64,000 nucleotides of DNA, from NCBI RefSeq assembly GCF_014649375.1, contig NZ_BMSX01000016.1, forward strand, positions 62,001-126,000, read 5' to 3'. The translations under genes and the position numbers were made by a program. Below are positions 1 through 7,589 of this stretch, in pieces. The DNA comes from Streptomyces aurantiogriseus. GTDB taxonomy: Bacteria > Actinomycetota > Actinomycetes > Streptomycetales > Streptomycetaceae. The notes beneath the pieces were generated by a model that worked only from the letters and a program-made list of their open reading frames with translations, did no database searches and was not told where the DNA came from. The stretch's first letter is position 1. Each line of letters starts with the position of its first letter.

Positions 1-2
1 CG

Positions 3-218
3 CCCGAGGCACTGGCCGAGGCGGCGGCGGTGGCGCAGGCGTGGTGCGGCGAGGCGTTCGTGTCCGTCGCCGCCGAGTGCGTGCACCTGCACGGCGGCAT
101 GGGCTTCACCTGGGAGCACGACGCCCACCTGTACTTCCGGCGCGCCCAGTCCGACGCCGTCCTGCTGGGCGGCGCGGCACACCACCGGGAACGGCTGGCC
201 GGCCTGCTGGGCTGGTGA
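3..218 (+). CDS. Acyl-CoA dehydrogenase, C-terminal end (partial)
   Basis: The gene begins left of the window; only about 71 C-terminal codons are present, ending in TGA at 216-218. The fragment carries the helical C-terminal signature of acyl-CoA dehydrogenases, with HLHGGMGFTWEHDAHLY followed by a short helix. In this family that segment packs against FAD and the acyl-CoA and lies near the catalytic base of several subgroups. These enzymes oxidise acyl-CoA to enoyl-CoA and pass electrons to ETF. It lies 18 nt upstream of a DUF35 gene and an Ltp-like aldolase gene on the same strand, so it is probably part of the same degradation operon. The family call is firm; the substrate is unknown. Confidence 0.85.
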   Translation, partial: PEALAEAAAVAQAWCGEAFVSVAAECVHLHGGMGFTWEHDAHLYFRRAQSDAVLLGGAAHHRERLAGLLGW

Positions 219-236
219 CGTGGAAGGCGGGACGGC

Positions 237-659
237 ATGAGGACCACCAGACTCATCGACGAGAGCCTGTTCGACAGCGTGGATCCGCCGCGGCTCGCGG
301 GCGCGCGCTGCTCCCGCTGCGGCACCGTCGTCTTCCCCCGACAGGCCTCGTGCCCCCGGTGTCCGGCCGGGCTCATGTCCGCCCACGCGCTGCCGGTGCG
401 GGGCCGGATCTGGTCGTGGACCCTCCAGGCGTTCCCGCCGAAGCCGCCGTACCGGCCGCCGGCCGGGGGCTACCAGCCGTACCACGTGGGCTATGTGGAC
501 CTCGGTGAGGTGCTGGTCGAGGCACGGCTGGCGGTGCCTCGCGCGGAGATCTGGATCGGGCTGCCGGTCCGGCTCACCACGCTGCCGGCGTACCACGACG
601 AGGACGGAACCGAGGTCCTGACCTTCGCCTTCCGCCCGGACGGGGAGGCCGGCCGATGA
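237..659 (+). CDS. DUF35 zinc-ribbon/OB-fold acyl-CoA-associated protein
   Basis: A 140-aa protein with a rubredoxin-like zinc knuckle (C25, C28, C39, C42) followed by an OB-fold-like beta-rich C-terminal half, the layout of the DUF35 (ChsH2 C-terminal-like) family. DUF35 proteins act as obligate partners of thiolase-fold enzymes; in steroid catabolism the DUF35 domain of ChsH2 forms the aldolase complex with Ltp2. The stop overlaps the start of the next gene by 4 nt (ATGA), and that next gene is an Ltp-like protein, so translational coupling and a physical complex are likely. No hydratase (MaoC) domain is fused to it, unlike ChsH2. Length is normal for stand-alone members. Confidence 0.85.
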   Translation: MRTTRLIDESLFDSVDPPRLAGARCSRCGTVVFPRQASCPRCPAGLMSAHALPVRGRIWSWTLQAFPPKPPYRPPAGGYQPYHVGYVDLGEVLVEARLAVPRAEIWIGLPVRLTTLPAYHDEDGTEVLTFAFRPDGEAGR

Positions 660-1810
660 GCCGTGCGGACGACGTCTACGTGGTCGGATGCGGTATGCAT
701 CCCTTCGGTCGCGACGAGAGCGTCACCGGGATGGACATGGCCGAGCGGGCGGTGCGCGAGGCGCTGGCCGACGCCGGTGTCGCCTGGGAGGACATCGGCT
801 ACGCGGCCGGCGGCTCCGACGTGTCCGGCAAGCCCGACACGCTGGTGGGCCGGCTGGGCCTGACCGGCGTGCCGTTCGTCAACGTGCAGAACGGCTGCGC
901 GACCGGCGCCTCGACCGTGCTGACGGTGGCCAACGCGCTGCGCGCCGGCGAGGCCTCCCTGGGGCTGGCGGTGGGGTTCGACAAGCACGAGCGGGGCGCG
1001 TTCCACGTCTCCGCGGCCCGTTACGGCCTCGGTGACTGGTACGCCGAGACCGGCATGATGCTCACGACCCAGTTCTTCGCCCTCAAGACGCAGCGGTATC
1101 TGCACGACCACGGGATCCCCGAGCGGGCGCTGGCGACGGTCGCCGAGCGGGCCTTCCGCAACGGCTCCCAGCACCCCCTGGCCTGGCGGCGCAAGCCGCT
1201 GACCGAGCAGGAGATCCTGGACTCCCCCGTCGTCAGTCCCCCGCTCACCCAGTACATGTTCTGCTCACCGGGGCAGGGCGCGGCGGCGCTGGTGCTGGCG
1301 CGCGGCGACCGTGCCTTCGACCTGTGTGAACGCCCGGTGCGGCTGGCGTCGGTGGCGTTCCGTACGCGGCGGTTCGGTTCGTTCGAGGTGTTCGCGCCCT
1401 GGCTGCCGCCCGGGCCGCACCGCAGCCCGAGCACCGACGCCGCTGAGGCGGCCTTCCGCGCGGCCGGTGTCCGGCCCACGGACGTCCAGGTCGCCCAGTT
1501 GCAGGACACGGACAGCGGTTCGGAACTGATCCACCTGGCGGAGACCGGGCTGTGCGGCCACGGCGAGCAGGAGGACCTGCTGGTGGCCGGAGACACGGAT
1601 CCCACGGGCCGGATACCGGTCAACACCGACGGCGGCTGCCTGGCCGGCGGCGAGCCCGTCGGCGCGTCCGGGCTGCGCCAGTTCCACGAGGTCGTACGGC
1701 AGTTGCAGGGCCGGGCGCCGGGCGCGCAGGTGCCGGGCTGCCCCCGCGTGGGCTTCACCCATGTGTACGGAGCGCCGGGGATCAGCGCCTGCTCGGTACT
1801 GACGGTGTGA
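656..1810 (+). CDS. Thiolase-fold lipid-transfer protein / Ltp2-like aldolase
   Basis: 384 aa of thiolase fold in the SCP-x/lipid-transfer branch. The N-terminal cysteine survives (NGCATG, C81). The normal C-terminal thiolase catalytic residues do not: the usual GHPxGATG histidine site reads GEPVGASG, and the C-terminal CGGG loop is replaced by HVYGAPG with Y371. That pattern matches Ltp2-type retro-aldolases of steroid side-chain degradation rather than true thiolases. Its start overlaps the stop of the DUF35 gene, the expected partner. The likely role is cleavage of a beta-hydroxy acyl-CoA to release a ketone or aldehyde plus acetyl- or propionyl-CoA. This is inference from residue changes and gene order; substrate unknown. 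A true thiolase is encoded at 26171. Confidence 0.8.
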   Translation: MSRADDVYVVGCGMHPFGRDESVTGMDMAERAVREALADAGVAWEDIGYAAGGSDVSGKPDTLVGRLGLTGVPFVNVQNGCATGASTVLTVANALRAGEASLGLAVGFDKHERGAFHVSAARYGLGDWYAETGMMLTTQFFALKTQRYLHDHGIPERALATVAERAFRNGSQHPLAWRRKPLTEQEILDSPVVSPPLTQYMFCSPGQGAAALVLARGDRAFDLCERPVRLASVAFRTRRFGSFEVFAPWLPPGPHRSPSTDAAEAAFRAAGVRPTDVQVAQLQDTDSGSELIHLAETGLCGHGEQEDLLVAGDTDPTGRIPVNTDGGCLAGGEPVGASGLRQFHEVVRQLQGRAPGAQVPGCPRVGFTHVYGAPGISACSVLTV

Positions 1811-1842
1811 GCAGAGGCGGTTCTCAGAGAAGGCGGTACAGC

Positions 1843-2547
1843 ATGGGGCACGGCGACAGGACCGCGCTGGTCACCGGCGGGGCTCGTGGGATCGGGGCGG
1901 AGATCTGCCGGCAACTGGCCGACCGGGGGCTGAAGGTCCTGGTGGCGGCCCGCAAGCGGGAGGCGGCCGAGGAGGTCTGCGGCCGGATCGGTCCGGCGGC
2001 GGTGCCGCTGGCGCTGGACGTGTCCTCCGCCGTGAGCGTCGCCGAGGCGGTGAACGAGGCCGTGGGGCGTTTCGGCGCGATCGACGTCCTCGTCAACAAC
2101 GCCGGGGTCAGTCTGGACGCGTCACGAACGGCCCTGAACCTCGACGAGGAAGCCCTGCACGCCACGCTGGAGACCAATCTGCTGGGCGCCTGGCGGCTGG
2201 CCGGGGCCGTCGTCCCCGGCATGGTGCGGGCCGGCTACGGACGGGTCGTCAACGTCACCAGCTCGTACGGCTCGCTGGCGCTGATGGACTCCGGCCGGCA
2301 TCCGACGTACCGGGTCTCCAAGACCGCCCTCAACGCCCTGACCCGTATGCTCGCCGCCGAAGTCGCCGGCACGGGTGTCCTGGTCAACGCCGCCGACCCC
2401 GGCTGGACCCGCAGCGGCATGGGCGGACCGTCCGCACCGCGCGGGCCGGAGGAGGGCGCGGACACGCCGGTCTGGCTGGCGACGCTTCCCGAGGGCGACG
2501 GGACGACGGGCGGACTGTTCGCCGACCGCAGGCCGCTGCCCTGGTGA
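1843..2547 (+). CDS. Short-chain dehydrogenase/reductase (SDR)
   Basis: 234 aa classical SDR with the cofactor motif TGGARGIG near residue 11, the NNAG motif, the catalytic serine in VTSSYGS and YxxxK as YRVSK. The reading frame is open far upstream, but the ATG at 1843 is the right start: it is preceded by GAGAAGG at 1827-1833 with 9 nt spacing, and the Rossmann fold begins immediately. It would oxidise or reduce a hydroxyl or carbonyl with NAD(P). It follows the aldolase gene by 32 nt on the same strand and is probably the last gene of that operon. The C-terminus lies in a small tandem repeat shared with the convergent tetR gene. Confidence 0.85.
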   Translation: MGHGDRTALVTGGARGIGAEICRQLADRGLKVLVAARKREAAEEVCGRIGPAAVPLALDVSSAVSVAEAVNEAVGRFGAIDVLVNNAGVSLDASRTALNLDEEALHATLETNLLGAWRLAGAVVPGMVRAGYGRVVNVTSSYGSLALMDSGRHPTYRVSKTALNALTRMLAAEVAGTGVLVNAADPGWTRSGMGGPSAPRGPEEGADTPVWLATLPEGDGTTGGLFADRRPLPW

Positions 2548-2613
2548 GCCGCCTCGGACAGGCGGCCCGGTGAGACGCCTCGGGCAGGTGACCTGGTGAG
2601 CCGCCTCAGGCGG
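2541..2613. repeat. Three imperfect 25-26 bp direct repeats between convergent genes
   Basis: The element GGTGAGNCGCCTC occurs three times at about 25-26 bp intervals, starting near 2543, 2569 and 2595. The first copy contains the SDR stop codon and the last contains the stop codon of the convergent tetR gene. The array looks like local slippage duplication at the gene junction; no hairpin with a T-tract is evident. Confidence 0.6.
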
Positions 2614-3259
2614 AGGAGTCGGCGGGCTTCTGGTCGGTGGCGACGATGCGCAGGGCCAGCGCCCTGACCGCTTCCAGGACGGACCGCGAGGGCAGCTGGG
2701 ACAGCGGTCCGCCCTCCGCCCGCAGCGCGGTGACGAGCATGGTCGTACTGATCAGCGTGCGGACCGCGAGCGCCTGTGCCGCGTGCCGGGACTTGGCCGC
2801 CCGGGGGCTGCGGGTGGTGCCCTCGGGCAGATAGTCGTACCCGCGCTGGACGTGCCGCTGCTCGAACTCGTCCCGCAGCACCTTGATGTTGCCGTTCGCC
2901 GAGGCCACCTGAACCTGGTAGAGGCGGGCCTCGTCCGGGTTCGTCTCCACCCAGTCCCAGACGGCGTCGATGACCCGCAGCAGGCCCTCCGCGTCACCCG
3001 GCTCGGACTCCGGCCGGGCCGCCTCCACGACGGCGTTCAGCTGGTCGAAGACCCGTCGCATGGCGAGTTCGAGCAGCTCCTCCTTGCCGTCGAAGTGGTA
3101 GTAGACGGCCGTGGGCACCACCTGGGCCTCGTCCGCGATGTCCTGGATGCTGGTCTCCGCGAACCCGTTGCGGCCGAACACCCGCACGGCGGCGGTGATG
3201 ATGTGCTGCCGCCGCGAGGGTCGGTGAGCGGGCTGCTTGCCGTTCTTCGTCGTGGCCAT
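2606..3259 (-). CDS. TetR-family transcriptional regulator (copy 1)
   Basis: 217 aa with an N-terminal TetR helix-turn-helix (residues ~18-65, including IQDIADEAQVVPTAVYYHF) and an all-helical ligand domain. Two ATG codons are adjacent; the second (3259) sits 4 nt after AGGGAG while the first (3262) sits only 1 nt after it, so 3259 is preferred. It is divergent from a second TetR gene and shares AHRPSRRQ and the TSAAVYYHF-like recognition helix with it, so the two are paralogues. TetR proteins normally repress and are released by an acyl-CoA or small ligand; the surrounding genes suggest a degradation intermediate. The target operator is discussed with the AGTAAC motif. Confidence 0.9.
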   Translation of the reverse strand: MATTKNGKQPAHRPSRRQHIITAAVRVFGRNGFAETSIQDIADEAQVVPTAVYYHFDGKEELLELAMRRVFDQLNAVVEAARPESEPGDAEGLLRVIDAVWDWVETNPDEARLYQVQVASANGNIKVLRDEFEQRHVQRGYDYLPEGTTRSPRAAKSRHAAQALAVRTLISTTMLVTALRAEGGPLSQLPSRSVLEAVRALALRIVATDQKPADSSA

Positions 3260-3262
3260 CAT

Positions 3263-3403
3263 GCTCCCTGGCGGCTTCCGTGAACCCGCGTGCGTGGGCC
3301 CTGTGTACTGACCATGCTATCTAGTAACTCCTGCGGACCGACGGCGTCATTCCCTGCTGCCCGGGGAGCTCTGGATGACCCGGGTCCCGGCATACTTGAC
3401 ACC
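3263..3403. promoter_or_regulatory. Divergent tetR-tetR promoter region with a candidate operator
   Basis: The 141-bp gap serves both tetR genes. An inverted pair TACT (3306-3309) and AGTA (3323-3326), separated by 13 bp and extending into AGTAAC at 3323-3328, is the best operator candidate. On the right, CATACT at 3391-3396 is a plausible -10 for the rightward gene, ending 7 nt before its ATG with no Shine-Dalgarno sequence, so that transcript may be leaderless. No convincing -35 was seen. Confidence 0.4.
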
Positions 3404-4012
3404 ATGACGACATCCGGAACCCGCGCCGCTCACCGCCCGTCGCGCCGGCAGTGGGTGATCGAGGCAGCCACGGAACTGTTCGCCACCCAGCCCCCGGACG
3501 AGGTGACGGTGGCCGACATCGCCGCCCGTGCGGAGATGACCTCGGCAGCGGTCTACTACCACTTCTCCTCCAAGGACCAGGTCCTGGCGGAAGGGATGCG
3601 GGTGTTCGCGACCGCGCTGCGCGAGCAGGTGCAGGCGCTCACGGAGGCCCACCGGCCCGGCGCGGACGTCGGACCGGCGGTCACCGCGCTGCTGGCCTGG
3701 CTCGGCGAGCACCGGTCGGCCGCCACCGTGTTCTTCGTGACCTCGGCCGGCATGAGCCAGGAGGCGGAGGCACTGCGCCAGGAGAGCCGTACGGAGCTGC
3801 TGGCCGAGCTGGTGCGGCTCATCCACAAGGCCCGTGAGGACGTCTCCGACGCGGAGGCCGCCGTGATCGGGCTGGGCCTGCTGGCGCTGTTGGAGACCGC
3901 GGCGATCTCGCAGGTCCGGGGCGACGACGTGTACCGCTCGCTGGGGCACCGCTCCTTCGTCCGCGAGGTCGGCCGGCTCGCCGGGCGGATCGCCGACCCG
4001 GCGGCCGGATAG
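3404..4012 (+). CDS. TetR-family transcriptional regulator (copy 2)
   Basis: 202 aa with TetR helix-turn-helix at residues ~15-60 (VADIAARAEMTSAAVYYHFS). The open frame extends to 3290, but the ATG at 3404 aligns with the start of the paralogous regulator on the opposite strand (both begin near AHRPSRRQ). No ribosome site precedes this ATG; a CATACT hexamer ends 7 nt upstream, which suggests a leaderless mRNA. It is convergent with the 2-oxo acid dehydrogenase operon, 17 nt away. It likely regulates flanking catabolic genes and its own divergent promoter; the ligand is unknown. Confidence 0.88.
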   Translation: MTTSGTRAAHRPSRRQWVIEAATELFATQPPDEVTVADIAARAEMTSAAVYYHFSSKDQVLAEGMRVFATALREQVQALTEAHRPGADVGPAVTALLAWLGEHRSAATVFFVTSAGMSQEAEALRQESRTELLAELVRLIHKAREDVSDAEAAVIGLGLLALLETAAISQVRGDDVYRSLGHRSFVREVGRLAGRIADPAAG

Positions 4013-4029
4013 GCCCACGGCCGCCGGAG

Positions 4030-5454
4030 TCAGACCAGCAGCCGGAGGGGCTTGCGCAGCAACTCCCCGACCGTGCGCAGGTACTCGGCGGCGGGCGCCC
4101 CGTCGACGGCACGGTGGTCGAAGGTGAGGCTCAGGGTGAGCACCCGGGTGCGCCGCGGCCGGTCGTCCTCCCACTCGACGCCGTCCCTGAGCCTGCCCAC
4201 CCCGAGGATGGCGACGTTTCCGGGGTTGATGACGGGCGTGAAGAAGTCGACCCCGTATCCGCCCAGCGAGGTGACGGTGAAGGTGGCCCCTTCCAGCTGG
4301 GCCGGGGAGATCCGCCCCTCCCGCGCGGCCTGGGCCAGAGCCCTCGACCGGCGGGCGAGCTCGGGCAGCGGCAGCGCCGCCGCGTCCTCGAGCACGGGGA
4401 CCATCAGGCCGCCCGGGACGGCCACCGCGAACCCCAGGTGGATGCCGTCGAGCAGATGGATGCCGTCCTCCCGCACCGTCGCGTTGAGCAGCGGGTGCTC
4501 GCGCAGGGCCAGCGCGGCGGCCTTCAGCAGGAAGTCATTGAGGCTGGGCACCGGCAGGTCGCCGTCGGCCCACTCCTCCTTGAGCCGGTCCCGCAGGGAC
4601 ACCACGGCGTCCATCCGCACCTCGTAGCCGTGCGTCAGCTGCGCCATCTCCTGGAGGCTGGCGTGCATCCTGCGGGCGATGGTGCCGCGCATCCCGGTGA
4701 GTGGGAGGACGTCGCCCGGTTGGGGTACGGCCCCGGGGCTGAGAGGTGGGGGCGGGGGCGTCACCGTGTCGAGGTCGGACCTGCGGATGCGGCCGCCGGG
4801 GCCGCTGCCGTTCACCCCGGAGAGGTCGATGCCCCGTTCCTTGGCCAGCTTGCGGACCAGCGGAGAGACGGGGAGGCCGGGCGGGACCGGCGTGACGGGA
4901 CCGGTGGGGTCGGCGGGGAGGGCGGCGAGGAACTCCTCGACGTCCTCGGAGACGATCCGGCCGCCGGGCCCGGTGCCGCGTACGGCGATGAGGTCGACGC
5001 CTGCGTCGGCAGCCACCCGGCGGGCGTTCGGGGAGGCCAGGAGCCGGCCCCCGTGACCGACGGCGGCGCCGCCGTTGCGGGAGGACTGCGCGGAGCCGTC
5101 GCCGACGTCGCGGGACGGCGCGGCGGAAGCTCCACTCCCGTCGACTGCCGCCGCGTCACCGAGAGGGGACCCGGACCCGGCGGGCATCGGCGTACCCCCC
5201 GGGTCCGGTGGCTGCTCGCCTTCGGCCAGCAGCCAGCCGATGAGGGCTCCGGCGGGGACGGTGGTCCCGGCCGGGACCACGGGGTGGAACAGTCCCCCGG
5301 CCTCCGCCTCGACATCGACGTCGACCTTGTCGGTGGCCAGCCGCAGCAGGGCGTCGCCCTCCGCGACGGCGGCGCCGACGGGCACGAGCCATTCGTCGAT
5401 CGTGCCTTCCTGCATGGTGAGGCCGATCTTCGGCAGCAGAACCTCGACCGCCAC
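4030..5454 (-). CDS. Dihydrolipoamide acyltransferase (E2) of a 2-oxo acid dehydrogenase
   Basis: 474 aa in the standard E2 order: an N-terminal lipoyl domain with the lipoylation lysine in TDKVDV (K43), a linker, peripheral-subunit-binding domains, then the catalytic acyltransferase domain ending with HRAVDG (H447). Unusually there are two subunit-binding-like segments (residues ~140-176 and ~196-230), each with a GxGPGGRI motif. The start is GTG with AAAGGT 9 nt upstream. It follows the E1beta gene by 4 nt in one operon. It would transfer the acyl group from E1 to CoA. No E3 gene is in the window, so lipoamide dehydrogenase must come from elsewhere. The actual 2-oxo acid (branched-chain, acetoin or pyruvate) is undetermined. 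Confidence 0.9.
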   Translation of the reverse strand: MAVEVLLPKIGLTMQEGTIDEWLVPVGAAVAEGDALLRLATDKVDVDVEAEAGGLFHPVVPAGTTVPAGALIGWLLAEGEQPPDPGGTPMPAGSGSPLGDAAAVDGSGASAAPSRDVGDGSAQSSRNGGAAVGHGGRLLASPNARRVAADAGVDLIAVRGTGPGGRIVSEDVEEFLAALPADPTGPVTPVPPGLPVSPLVRKLAKERGIDLSGVNGSGPGGRIRRSDLDTVTPPPPPLSPGAVPQPGDVLPLTGMRGTIARRMHASLQEMAQLTHGYEVRMDAVVSLRDRLKEEWADGDLPVPSLNDFLLKAAALALREHPLLNATVREDGIHLLDGIHLGFAVAVPGGLMVPVLEDAAALPLPELARRSRALAQAAREGRISPAQLEGATFTVTSLGGYGVDFFTPVINPGNVAILGVGRLRDGVEWEDDRPRRTRVLTLSLTFDHRAVDGAPAAEYLRTVGELLRKPLRLLV

Positions 5455-5458
5455 GTCG

Positions 5459-6502
5459 TCACGACCTTTCGAGGAGACGGCGGCACCCCTCGGCGATGCG
5501 GGCGCGGTCGGGCACGTACGCCTTCTCCAGCACCGGCGAGAAGGGCACCGGGGAGAAGGGGGCGCCGATGCGCAGGACCGGCGCGTCCAGGTGGTCGAAG
5601 GCCTCGTCCTGGATGTGCGCGGCGATCTCCGCGCCGAGCCCGCCGAAGGTGACGGCCTCGTGCACCACGAGCACCCGGTTGGTGCGGCGGACGGAGGCGA
5701 CGAGGGTCTCGGTGTCCAGGGGCTGCACCGTGCGGGGGTCGATCACCTCGATCTCCACGCCCTCGCCCGCCAGTTCGTCGGCGGCGGCGAGCGCCTCGCC
5801 CACCATGCGGCCCAGGGCGACGACGGTGACGTCGGAGCCGTGCCGCGCGGTGTGGGCCCGGCCGAGCGGGATGCCGTAGATCTCCTCGGGGACCTCACTG
5901 GTGCTCCCGAGGAGGACCTTGTTGAGCATCACGACGACCGGGTTGTCGTCCCGGATGGCCGAGACGGTCAGGCCCTTGGCGGTGTACGCGTCGCAGGGCA
6001 TCACGACCTTGAGGCCGGGGACGTGCGCGAGCCAGGCCTCCAGGCTCTGGCTGTGCTGGGCGGCGGCGCCGAGGCCCGCGCCGGAGGCGGTGGTGATGGT
6101 GAGCGGCACGGACACGGCGCCGCCGAACATGTACTTCATCTTGGCGGCCTGGTTGACGATCTGGTCCAGGCAGACGCCGATGAAGTCCATGAACATCAGG
6201 TCGACGACGGGGCGCAGGCCCCGTGCGGCGGCGCCGACGCCGAGACCGACGAGCGCGGCCTCCGAGATCGGGGTGTCGATCATGCGGCGGGGGCCGAACT
6301 CGTCGAGCAGGTTGTCGAACATGCGGAAGACGCCGCCGTATCCGGCCACGTCCTCGCCGGCGACGAAGACGTTCTCGTCCTCGCGCATGGCCTGGGCGAG
6401 TCCTTCGTTGAAGGCCTTGACGTAGGTGAGCTTGCGGGCCGTGCGGTCCGGGGCGGCGGCCGGCGCTTCGGTGACGCTGGTCATGGGGGTCATGGCGGTC
6501 AT
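5459..6502 (-). CDS. 2-oxo acid dehydrogenase E1 beta subunit
   Basis: 347 aa transketolase-like pyrimidine-binding domain followed by the transketolase C-terminal domain. Hallmarks are the GEDVAGYGG segment, DTPISEAALVG (the conserved glutamate that activates thiamine diphosphate), and VIDPRTVQPLD at the C-terminal domain boundary. It pairs with the E1alpha encoded immediately upstream (4-nt overlap) to form the alpha2beta2 decarboxylase. The first ~20 residues (several Met and Ala/Pro) precede the conserved region, so one of the downstream ATGs at 6493 or 6484 could be the true start. Acetoin-, pyruvate- and branched-chain-type E1beta are hard to tell apart by eye. Confidence 0.92.
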   Translation of the reverse strand: MTAMTPMTSVTEAPAAAPDRTARKLTYVKAFNEGLAQAMREDENVFVAGEDVAGYGGVFRMFDNLLDEFGPRRMIDTPISEAALVGLGVGAAARGLRPVVDLMFMDFIGVCLDQIVNQAAKMKYMFGGAVSVPLTITTASGAGLGAAAQHSQSLEAWLAHVPGLKVVMPCDAYTAKGLTVSAIRDDNPVVVMLNKVLLGSTSEVPEEIYGIPLGRAHTARHGSDVTVVALGRMVGEALAAADELAGEGVEIEVIDPRTVQPLDTETLVASVRRTNRVLVVHEAVTFGGLGAEIAAHIQDEAFDHLDAPVLRIGAPFSPVPFSPVLEKAYVPDRARIAEGCRRLLERS

Positions 6503-7491
6503 CCCGAGTAGACGTTGAGCAGCAGGTCGGCGGGGTCGGGCAGCGGGCTCGCCTCGGCGTACGCGATGGCGTCGGCGATGTCGTCACGGGTGCGCTGCCA
6601 CACGTCGTCCAGCTCCGCGCGGGTGACGGTGCCGTCGGCGACGGCCCGGGTCTCGATGAGGTCGATGGGGTCGCGGGCCTTCCACTCGGCGACCTCCTCG
6701 TCGGAGCGGTAGGGGTGACGCAGTCCCTTGACGCCCTGGTGGTCGTAGTAGCGGTAGGTCTTGGCCTCGATGAACATGGGGCCCTTGCCGGCCCGGGCGC
6801 GCTCGACGGCGTCGACGGCGGCGCGGTGGACGGCGACCGCGTCCATGCCGTCGACGATCACGCTGGGCATGCCGTAGGCGGCCGCCCGGTCGGCCACGTC
6901 GGTGAGCAGCATGTGCCGGGACTGTGGCGTGAATTCGGCGTAGCCGTTGTTCTCACAGACGAAGACGACGGGCAGGCCCAGGACGGCGGCCATGTTGGCG
7001 GCCTCGTGGAAGGAGCCGATGTTGGTGGCGCCGTCGCCGAAGAAGGTGACGGCGACGCTGTCCTCGCCCTTGTAGCGGGCGGCGAAGGCGGCGCCGACGG
7101 CGATCGGGATACCCGCGCCGACGATGCCGTTGGCGCCGAGCATGCCGAGGGTGACGTCGTTGATGTGCATGCTTCCGCCGCGGCCGAGGCAGGCGCCGGT
7201 GACCCGGCCGTACAGCTCGGCGTACATCTCGCGGAAGCCCACGCCCTTGGCCACGGCGTGGCCGTGGCCGCGGTGGGTGGAGGTGATCTGGTCGTCGTCG
7301 CGCAGGGCCGCCATCACGCCGGCGGCCACGGCTTCCTGGCCGACGTAGAGGTGCAGGAAGCCGGGCAGTTTGCCGGCCTCCATGAGCTTCCCGGCCTCGG
7401 TCTCGAAGAGCCGGATGCGCACCATGCGTGCGTGCAGATCCCTGATGACCCGCGCGGATTCCTTTGCCGCCGTTGAGGCTCGTTCAGCCAT
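6499..7491 (-). CDS. 2-oxo acid dehydrogenase E1 alpha subunit (thiamine diphosphate-binding)
   Basis: 330 aa with the thiamine-diphosphate motif: GDG at residues 152-154 and NN at 181-182, plus the HRGHGH segment near residue 73. The compact length and the EAANMAAVLGLPVVFVCENN stretch resemble acetoin/pyruvate E1alpha (AcoA-like) more than the longer branched-chain enzymes. ATG at 7491 has AAGGGG 6 nt upstream. It is the first gene of the E1alpha-E1beta-E2 operon; the promoter lies in 7492-7589. It decarboxylates a 2-oxo acid or cleaves acetoin and passes the acyl unit to E2 lipoate. Confidence 0.92.
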   Translation of the reverse strand: MAERASTAAKESARVIRDLHARMVRIRLFETEAGKLMEAGKLPGFLHLYVGQEAVAAGVMAALRDDDQITSTHRGHGHAVAKGVGFREMYAELYGRVTGACLGRGGSMHINDVTLGMLGANGIVGAGIPIAVGAAFAARYKGEDSVAVTFFGDGATNIGSFHEAANMAAVLGLPVVFVCENNGYAEFTPQSRHMLLTDVADRAAAYGMPSVIVDGMDAVAVHRAAVDAVERARAGKGPMFIEAKTYRYYDHQGVKGLRHPYRSDEEVAEWKARDPIDLIETRAVADGTVTRAELDDVWQRTRDDIADAIAYAEASPLPDPADLLLNVYSG

Positions 7492-7589
7492 CGTCCGCCC
7501 CTTCGCCCGAGGGAGGTTGCCCAGCAGTCGGACTTTCTAGTGCCGGTCTACAGTAACCAGCAGCAGGGGCACCTTACTGAACAGCGTCT
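7492..7589 (-). promoter_or_regulatory. Promoter region of the E1-E2 operon with AGTAAC element
   Basis: This gap lies upstream of E1alpha and directly downstream of the VOC gene. It contains AGTAAC at 7552-7557 (GTTACT on the coding strand) and a TTACT at 7574-7578; a further TTACT at 7594-7598 lies 20 bp away inside the end of the VOC gene. The same half-site occurs in other promoter regions of the island, so it may be a TetR operator. Assignment of -10/-35 is not secure. Confidence 0.35.
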
